Of a stretch of 64,000 nucleotides of DNA, positions 59,572-64,000 are shown piece after piece (the stretch's first letter is position 1; the number at the start of each line of letters is the position of its first letter). Source of the stretch: Alicyclobacillus tolerans (lineage in GTDB: Bacteria; Bacillota; Bacilli; Alicyclobacillales; Alicyclobacillaceae); assembly GCF_021739485.1 (NCBI RefSeq), contig NZ_JAJFNK010000003.1, positions 1 to 64,000 on the forward strand, written 5' to 3'. The position numbers were made by a program, and so were the translations under genes. The notes below the pieces were generated by a model, which was not told the origin of the DNA, ran no database searches, and saw only the letters and a list, made by a program, of their open reading frames with translations.

Positions 59572-61533
59572 GTGGATGAGACGCTGTTGCCATCTTGGTT
59601 CAAACGGTTGCTGACGGTGGATGATAGTATCTTGAACGACCAGTTTACTCTAGGTCCTCCAGACCAACCCCAGTCGGAAGCTTCGCAACCGGCTGCCTCT
59701 TTTCAACCCACTCGAGCAGACCAAGCGGAAGCCGGTCATGACGAACAGGTCGAAGGTAGCAGGGGTGCGTACGGTCAACTTCAACATAGCCGCAGCGAGC
59801 CACCGGATGGCAAACGCCACCGGAAATGGGGTACGGAGGCCGCCGCGGAATTGGCCGTTCCCACGAATTTGTGGGGGGAGACTTTTACCGCTGGCGGTAA
59901 AAATGCCGATCAGCGCGCTGTCCGGCCGATTCCCCTCAAAGAATTGACGGAGCATGCGGAAGATGAGGAAGGTTTGCCCGAAGACACTAAGTTCGTTTCT
60001 TCGCATCTCGACCGCGTCAAGGATTCGGTCGGGAAAATTTTCCATTTACCAAAAAACAAGGATATTGTCGTCCGGGACTTCACCATTGGCACAGAACATC
60101 CGTGGAGAGCGCTCGCTGTCTTTGTCGACGGGATCTCCGACAAAAGCATTATCAACACGCATGTACTTGAACCCCTGATGTACTTAACGCGCCTGACTGA
60201 GGAAGGCCCGGAACGCCGGATGAAGCAGGTCAGCGAGACGCTCGTGCCGAGCAACCAGATTAGCATTGAAAAGACTTGGCAGGACACCACGTCTGCCATC
60301 TTAGCAGGGGCGACGGCCATTTTTATTGACGGGTGTGCTTCCGCGCTGATCGTCGAAACGAAAGGGTGGGAACACCGGACGGTCGGATTGCCGCAGACGG
60401 AAACGGTAGTCAGGGGTCCGCACGATGCCTTTACTGAGAATTTCCGGGCCAACACGGGTTTGGTTCGGTCAAAGCTGCGCAGCGAAAACCTTGTTACGGA
60501 AATGATGAGCGTGGGACGGTTGGGAAAAACGGACATCGCTGTCATGTACGTGGAAGGATTGACCAACCCGAATTTAATTCAGGAAGTCAAGCGCCGAATC
60601 GAAGGAATTGACGTAGATTACCTGGCAGACAGCGGCATGATGGAGCAGTTTATCGAAGAGGACCCGCACGTGTGGGTCCCGCAGGTGATGTCTACGGAGC
60701 GCCCAGACCGCATCGCGCACATGTTAACGGAAGGACACGTTGCCATTTTTGTCGGTCAGAGCCCGTTTGTGCTCGCGGTTCCAGTGGTATTTTGGAGCAT
60801 GATGCAGACGCCGGAAGATGCGTACATCAAGGTTCCATTTGGCACGTTTTTACGGTTCATTCGCTGGTCCGCGTTGTTTGTCGCGATGTTCCTGCCTGGA
60901 ATCTATATTTCCGTAACCAATTACCACCCGGAAATGATTCCAACCGATCTGTTGCTGGCTGTAGCAGGGAGCCGGGAACAAGTTCCGTTTCCAGTGGTGG
61001 TAGAAGTGTTGTTAATGGAATTCGCGATCGAATTGATTCGCGAAGCAGGCATCCGCATTCCGACCGTGATTGGTCCAACAATTGGCATTGTCGGCGCTTT
61101 GATTATCGGACAAGCAGCTGTGCAAGCCGGGGTGGTCAGCCCATTGCTGGTCATCGTCGTTGCCGTGACTGCACTGGCATCCTTTACGATTCCGAATTAC
61201 AACCTGTCCATCGCTGTGCGCGTCGGCCGTTTTTTGTTTTTGGCCGCTGCAGCGTTTTTTGGGTTCTACGGGATGGCTTTGGTCTGGTGTGTCGTTACGG
61301 CTGCACTTGCGATGCAAAAGTCGTTTGGTGTTCCCCTCATGGCACCCGTGGTTCCCAGTATGGATTCTTCTCCGGACGTGTTTGTCCGCGGTCCGGACTA
61401 CACGATGAACGAACGTCCGAGTTTCTTGTTTACACAAAGCGATTGGCGGCAACAACCCGTCACCAGACCGTGGAGCCGGGCGACAAGGCGGGCAGGCAAA
61501 AGCTGGTTTCGCAGCAAAGGAGGGAAGTCATAA
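59572..61533 (+). CDS. GerA-type spore germination protein (A subunit)
   Basis: The 653-residue protein is long for an A subunit because of a polar N-terminal extension of about 140 residues (rich in S, E, P, Q and charged residues). The conserved part follows: VVRDFTIG, DGISDKSIINTHVLEPLM, AGATAIFIDGCASALIVETKGWEHR, GPHDAFTENFRANTGLVRSKLRSENLV, then five or so membrane helices (SALFVAMFLPGIYISVTNYHPEMIPTDLLLAVAGSREQVPFP ... EAGIRIPTVIGPTIGIVGALIIGQAAVQAGVV). A subunits sense nutrient germinants in the spore inner membrane. GTG 59572 follows GGGCGGGGG; the stop shares a base with the next ATG. Confidence 0.92.
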   Translation: MDETLLPSWFKRLLTVDDSILNDQFTLGPPDQPQSEASQPAASFQPTRADQAEAGHDEQVEGSRGAYGQLQHSRSEPPDGKRHRKWGTEAAAELAVPTNLWGETFTAGGKNADQRAVRPIPLKELTEHAEDEEGLPEDTKFVSSHLDRVKDSVGKIFHLPKNKDIVVRDFTIGTEHPWRALAVFVDGISDKSIINTHVLEPLMYLTRLTEEGPERRMKQVSETLVPSNQISIEKTWQDTTSAILAGATAIFIDGCASALIVETKGWEHRTVGLPQTETVVRGPHDAFTENFRANTGLVRSKLRSENLVTEMMSVGRLGKTDIAVMYVEGLTNPNLIQEVKRRIEGIDVDYLADSGMMEQFIEEDPHVWVPQVMSTERPDRIAHMLTEGHVAIFVGQSPFVLAVPVVFWSMMQTPEDAYIKVPFGTFLRFIRWSALFVAMFLPGIYISVTNYHPEMIPTDLLLAVAGSREQVPFPVVVEVLLMEFAIELIREAGIRIPTVIGPTIGIVGALIIGQAAVQAGVVSPLLVIVVAVTALASFTIPNYNLSIAVRVGRFLFLAAAAFFGFYGMALVWCVVTAALAMQKSFGVPLMAPVVPSMDSSPDVFVRGPDYTMNERPSFLFTQSDWRQQPVTRPWSRATRRAGKSWFRSKGGKS

Positions 61534-62651
61534 TGCCGCAGGTGCAAAGCAAGGCGAGTATCGGGGCCAAAGAACTCGTCAGTTTGCTGACGGTCTTTGT
61601 GGGGGTCAACGTGTTTTTGAGTTACCCTCAAACCATTAGCAAGGCAGGGATGGAAGCGTCGTGGATGCTCCCGCTCATCTCCGGGGCCATCACCCTCATT
61701 TTGTTCCTGATTGTGGAACGGGTGTTGTTCCGGTACTTTCCCGGACTCGATATCGTAGAGGTTGCCAAAGAGGTCTTGGGGTCGTACTTTGCCACAATGG
61801 TTTCGGTGGTGCTGGGAATATACTTCATCGCGATCACGGCCTTGACCATGCGCCAGTTTATGGAGAACGTCACGTCGACCGTGTTGCCGACCACGCCCAT
61901 TACTGTGGTTGGCGTGCTGTTTATTCTCTCCACGGGCTATGTGGCGTACCAAGGATTAGAAGGTATTGCGCGCGTCTCCTACTTCGCCCTGCCCGTGTTG
62001 ATTGCCGGGGTGCTGGCCGTCTGCTTGCTAAACTGGAACTGGTTGATCGCCTCCCGCGTGTTTCCGTTCTGGGGAACCGGCATAGAGCAGGTGGTTTGGG
62101 GCGCCTTGCGCTACTCGTCCATCTTTGCCAACGTGCTGTTGTTGTGCGTCATCTATCCGCACGCACACGACCCCAAATCCCTGCGCAAAGTCGGCATCCA
62201 AAGCATTGTACTGTCCGCGCTGATTATCGCAGGGTTCACGTTTGTCTATAATTTAGTGTTTCCCCCTTCAGTGACGGGGAAGATCGCTTTTCCTCTGTAT
62301 CAACTTGCGCGCATGATCTACATGGGCCGCTTTATCCAAAACCTCGAGAGTGGTTTCGTCTTCTTATGGGTAACCGCCGCGGTCATCAAGATGGCGATCA
62401 CCCTTTGGTCCGCGGCGTATTTATTCAGCAGCGGATTTGGCTGGCCGACGTTCCGGCCTGCCATCCCGGCACTAGGGCTGCTTGCGTTTGCGCTGAGCAT
62501 GCTGCCTTCCAACATCGTGCAAGCGCACCAGTGGGACGAGTTGTACGTTTTAACGTGGGGCTGGATTGTCGTGTTTGGCCTGCCACTGCTCATTGTGCTG
62601 GGCGGAGCCCTGATACGCAGCGTTAAACGGGGGCGAGCACAGCATGTTTAA
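61533..62651 (+). CDS. GerB-type endospore germination permease (B subunit)
   Basis: This 372-residue protein has ten or so helices in the amino-acid/polyamine transporter layout of GerAB/GerKB: KELVSLLTVFVGVNVFLSYPQTI at the start, and QIVVW-type helices to the end. ATG 61533 overlaps the A-subunit stop (TAATG) behind AAGGAGGGAAG. It forms the germinant-binding partner of the A subunit. Neighbour 62644 overlaps its 3' end. Confidence 0.92.
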   Translation: MPQVQSKASIGAKELVSLLTVFVGVNVFLSYPQTISKAGMEASWMLPLISGAITLILFLIVERVLFRYFPGLDIVEVAKEVLGSYFATMVSVVLGIYFIAITALTMRQFMENVTSTVLPTTPITVVGVLFILSTGYVAYQGLEGIARVSYFALPVLIAGVLAVCLLNWNWLIASRVFPFWGTGIEQVVWGALRYSSIFANVLLLCVIYPHAHDPKSLRKVGIQSIVLSALIIAGFTFVYNLVFPPSVTGKIAFPLYQLARMIYMGRFIQNLESGFVFLWVTAAVIKMAITLWSAAYLFSSGFGWPTFRPAIPALGLLAFALSMLPSNIVQAHQWDELYVLTWGWIVVFGLPLLIVLGGALIRSVKRGRAQHV

Positions 62652-62817
62652 GTTCGTTTTAGCCATGTTGATCCCGTTGGGAGTGGCAATCTACACCGTG
62701 CAGTTTGGACGATGGATGCTGAGAAAACGCCTAGGACTCGGAGCTGTCTCTGCTTTTGCACTGGCAGTCGCTACATTTTCCGTATCCGGTGTGGTGTTGT
62801 GGCGCATCTTCTCTTAG
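62644..62817 (+). CDS. Small two-helix membrane protein, candidate germinant receptor D subunit
   Basis: ATG 62644 overlaps the B-subunit gene by 8 bases. The frame encodes 57 residues to TAG 62815-62817. Residues 2-20 (FKFVLAMLIPLGVAIYTVQ) and 33-54 (LGAVSAFALAVATFSVSGVVLWR) are hydrophobic helices, with a basic RWMLRKRLG turn between. That matches the small two-helix D subunits described for several Bacillus germinant receptors. The C lipoprotein gene expected after A and B is missing. Confidence 0.65.
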   Translation: MFKFVLAMLIPLGVAIYTVQFGRWMLRKRLGLGAVSAFALAVATFSVSGVVLWRIFS

Positions 62818-62976
62818 CCGCCTTGACAAGTCCGCAGCTTTCAGGGGCGGGCTCGGATTAATAAGACGGAATATTAGGACTATGTAAACTTGCAGCCTTG
62901 AGGTAAAACTTGAATGACATGGAAGACGCGTTTGGGCCAACCCGGCGGTATAATGACAAAGAAGGGAGAGTGCGGG

Positions 62977-63435
62977 ATGAGTGCATCGACACCAACGGCC
63001 CAAAAAAAGCGCGTTGAAATCTACACGGATGGAGCATGCAGCGGCAACCCCGGACCCGGAGGCTGGGCCGCCGTCTTGACCTACAGTGGTTCGCGACGGG
63101 AATTGTCCGGCGGGGAGAGCAACACGACCAATCAGCGCATGGAACTGAATGCCGCTTTTCAGGCGCTGCGCGCCCTTAAAGAACCCTGCGAAGTCATCCT
63201 GCACAGCGATTCCGCCTATCTCGTCAACTGCTTTCGCCAAAAATGGTACGTTTCTTGGCAAAAAAACGGATGGAAAAACAGCAAGGGAGAGCCTGTGCAA
63301 AATCGCGATTTGTGGGAGGGGCTTCTGGAAGAAGTGCAGCGTCACGAACTGCACTTTGAAAAAGTCAAAGGGCACGCGGGAGTCGAACTCAATGAACGCT
63401 GCGACGAACTGGCCCGTGCCGCCATCCCGAAGTAA
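62977..63435 (+). CDS. rnhA: Ribonuclease HI
   Basis: The 152-residue product has all catalytic residues: D18 in IYTDGACSGNPGPGGW, E56 in NQRMELNAA, D78 in HSDSAYLV and D143 near the end in RCDELA, with the KWYVSWQKNGWKNSKGEPVQNRDLW basic handle. It removes RNA from RNA-DNA hybrids. ATG 62977 follows AAGGGAGAG. The stop overlaps queG (TAATG). Confidence 0.95.
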   Translation: MSASTPTAQKKRVEIYTDGACSGNPGPGGWAAVLTYSGSRRELSGGESNTTNQRMELNAAFQALRALKEPCEVILHSDSAYLVNCFRQKWYVSWQKNGWKNSKGEPVQNRDLWEGLLEEVQRHELHFEKVKGHAGVELNERCDELARAAIPK

Positions 63436-64000
63436 TGGAACTTTCACTCGAGAGATTGAAAGAACTGGGCCGCTTAGCAGGGTTTGACGCGGTGGGTGCG
63501 ACGTCTGCGGACCCGTTTGACGAGATGACTGAAGTGCTGAAAGACTATGCGGAGCGAGGAAGAACCGGCTTTGAGCACGAAGATATCGCACTGCGGGTGA
63601 ATCCAAAGCAATGGATGCCGGAGGCCCAGTCGCTGATTGCTGTCGCGATGGCCTACCTCACGCCGCAAGGACAGCGCGTCGCCAAACAGCATCCGAAAGA
63701 GCGGCCCGCGGGCCGCATCAGTGTCTACTCGTACGGAGAAGATTACCACCGCGTCATGTCCGAACGATTGGATATTTTGAAAAACCTGCTCGAAACAGAG
63801 CTCGGCAGGCCTGTATGCGCCCAGAAGGCAGTCGATACGTCGCCGCTGGTCGACCGCAGGGTGGCTGAACGGGCTGGTATCGGATGGATTGGGAAAAACT
63901 GCATGTTTTACACGCCATCTTACGGTTCGTTTGTGTTTCTTGGCACGCTGTTGGTGGATGTCTCCATTGAGGCGGCCCAGGCCGCGCAGGTCAATCGCTG
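63435..64000 (+). CDS. queG: QueG epoxyqueuosine reductase, 5' part
   Basis: The gene starts at ATG 63435 and is open to the window end (188 residues seen). It begins MELSLERLKELGRLAGFDAVG and has the QueG motifs HEDIALRVNPKQWMPEAQSLIAVAMAY, VYSYGEDYHRVM, and the catalytic region AVDTSPLVDRRVAERAGIGWIGKNCMFYTPSYGSFVFLGTLL. The 4Fe-4S ferredoxin part lies beyond the window. QueG makes queuosine in tRNA, using cobalamin. It is translationally coupled to rnhA. Confidence 0.93.
   Translation, partial: MELSLERLKELGRLAGFDAVGATSADPFDEMTEVLKDYAERGRTGFEHEDIALRVNPKQWMPEAQSLIAVAMAYLTPQGQRVAKQHPKERPAGRISVYSYGEDYHRVMSERLDILKNLLETELGRPVCAQKAVDTSPLVDRRVAERAGIGWIGKNCMFYTPSYGSFVFLGTLLVDVSIEAAQAAQVNR

Noticed and set aside
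60672..61532. Long plus-strand frame extending the germination permease upstream inside the A-subunit gene
   Set aside because: It is a shadow of the A-subunit gene; the permease has a clear ATG with a strong ribosome site at 61533.
62823..62851. Consensus -35 TTGACA before rnhA
   Set aside because: No -10 at 16-18 bases; the nearest TTAATA is about 29 bases away.

Overview
The window looks like chromosomal DNA from an endospore-forming, low-to-mid G+C Firmicute of the order Bacillales. It is probably close to Alicyclobacillus or its relatives; this is inferred from overall protein character and gene order, not from a search. Supporting signs are strong Shine-Dalgarno sites, frequent GTG and TTG starts, sporulation and germination genes (ctpB, ytvI, rsfA, a gerA/gerB pair), the HprK/Crh branch of carbon catabolite control, a T-box leader before leuS, and two loci collinear with Bacillus subtilis (ftsE-ftsX-ctpB-minJ...uvrB-uvrA and yvcD-trxB-yvcI-rapZ-yvcK-whiA-crh).

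Layout. 0-0.1 kb: the 3' end of a 5S rRNA and its terminator. 0.36-4.7 kb: a 31-residue membrane peptide, a GNAT/MenC-like pair, an NfeD/SPFH pair and a DUF192 gene. 4.7-12.7 kb: a complete-looking Tad (Flp) type IVc pilus operon, preceded by a NarL-like regulator with a degenerate receiver domain and by a long leader with paired palindromic sites. 12.9-25.2 kb: division and envelope genes (ftsEX, ctpB, minJ-like), an isolated motAB pair, SOS-type uvrBA and a PucR-type regulator. 25.3-29.4 kb: a sugar-ABC ATPase, a 31-bp tandem repeat array, hprK, and argS on the opposite strand. 29.6-39.7 kb: the TPR-trxB-selB-nudix-glcK-rapZ-yvcK-whiA-crh block. 39.8-43.4 kb: small membrane and DUF402 genes, mutY and a Bax-inhibitor-like protein. 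43.5-47.7 kb: T-box and leuS, a GntR regulator, and an unknown gene behind a perfect cre site. 47.9-59.4 kb: ytvI, rsfA, the DNA-repair pair mrfAB with a LexA-type box, DUF1054, an HD hydrolase, a YunD-like nucleotidase, nth, a UPF0295 protein and a YpmS-like protein. 59.5-64 kb: a germinant receptor operon (A, B and a small two-helix protein, with no C lipoprotein), rnhA and the start of queG.

How the genes work together. Three themes recur. DNA repair: uvrBA, mutY, nth, mrfAB and rnhA, with SOS-like boxes before uvrB and mrfA. Carbon control: msmX-type ATPase, hprK, glcK, rapZ, yvcK, crh and a cre-controlled gene. Surface and sporulation: the Tad pilus, motAB, ctpB, rsfA, ytvI and gerAB. 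No prophage, insertion sequence, CRISPR array or tRNA was seen. The least explained parts are the Tad regulatory region, the 31-bp repeats, the C-less germinant receptor operon and the cre-controlled unknown gene.
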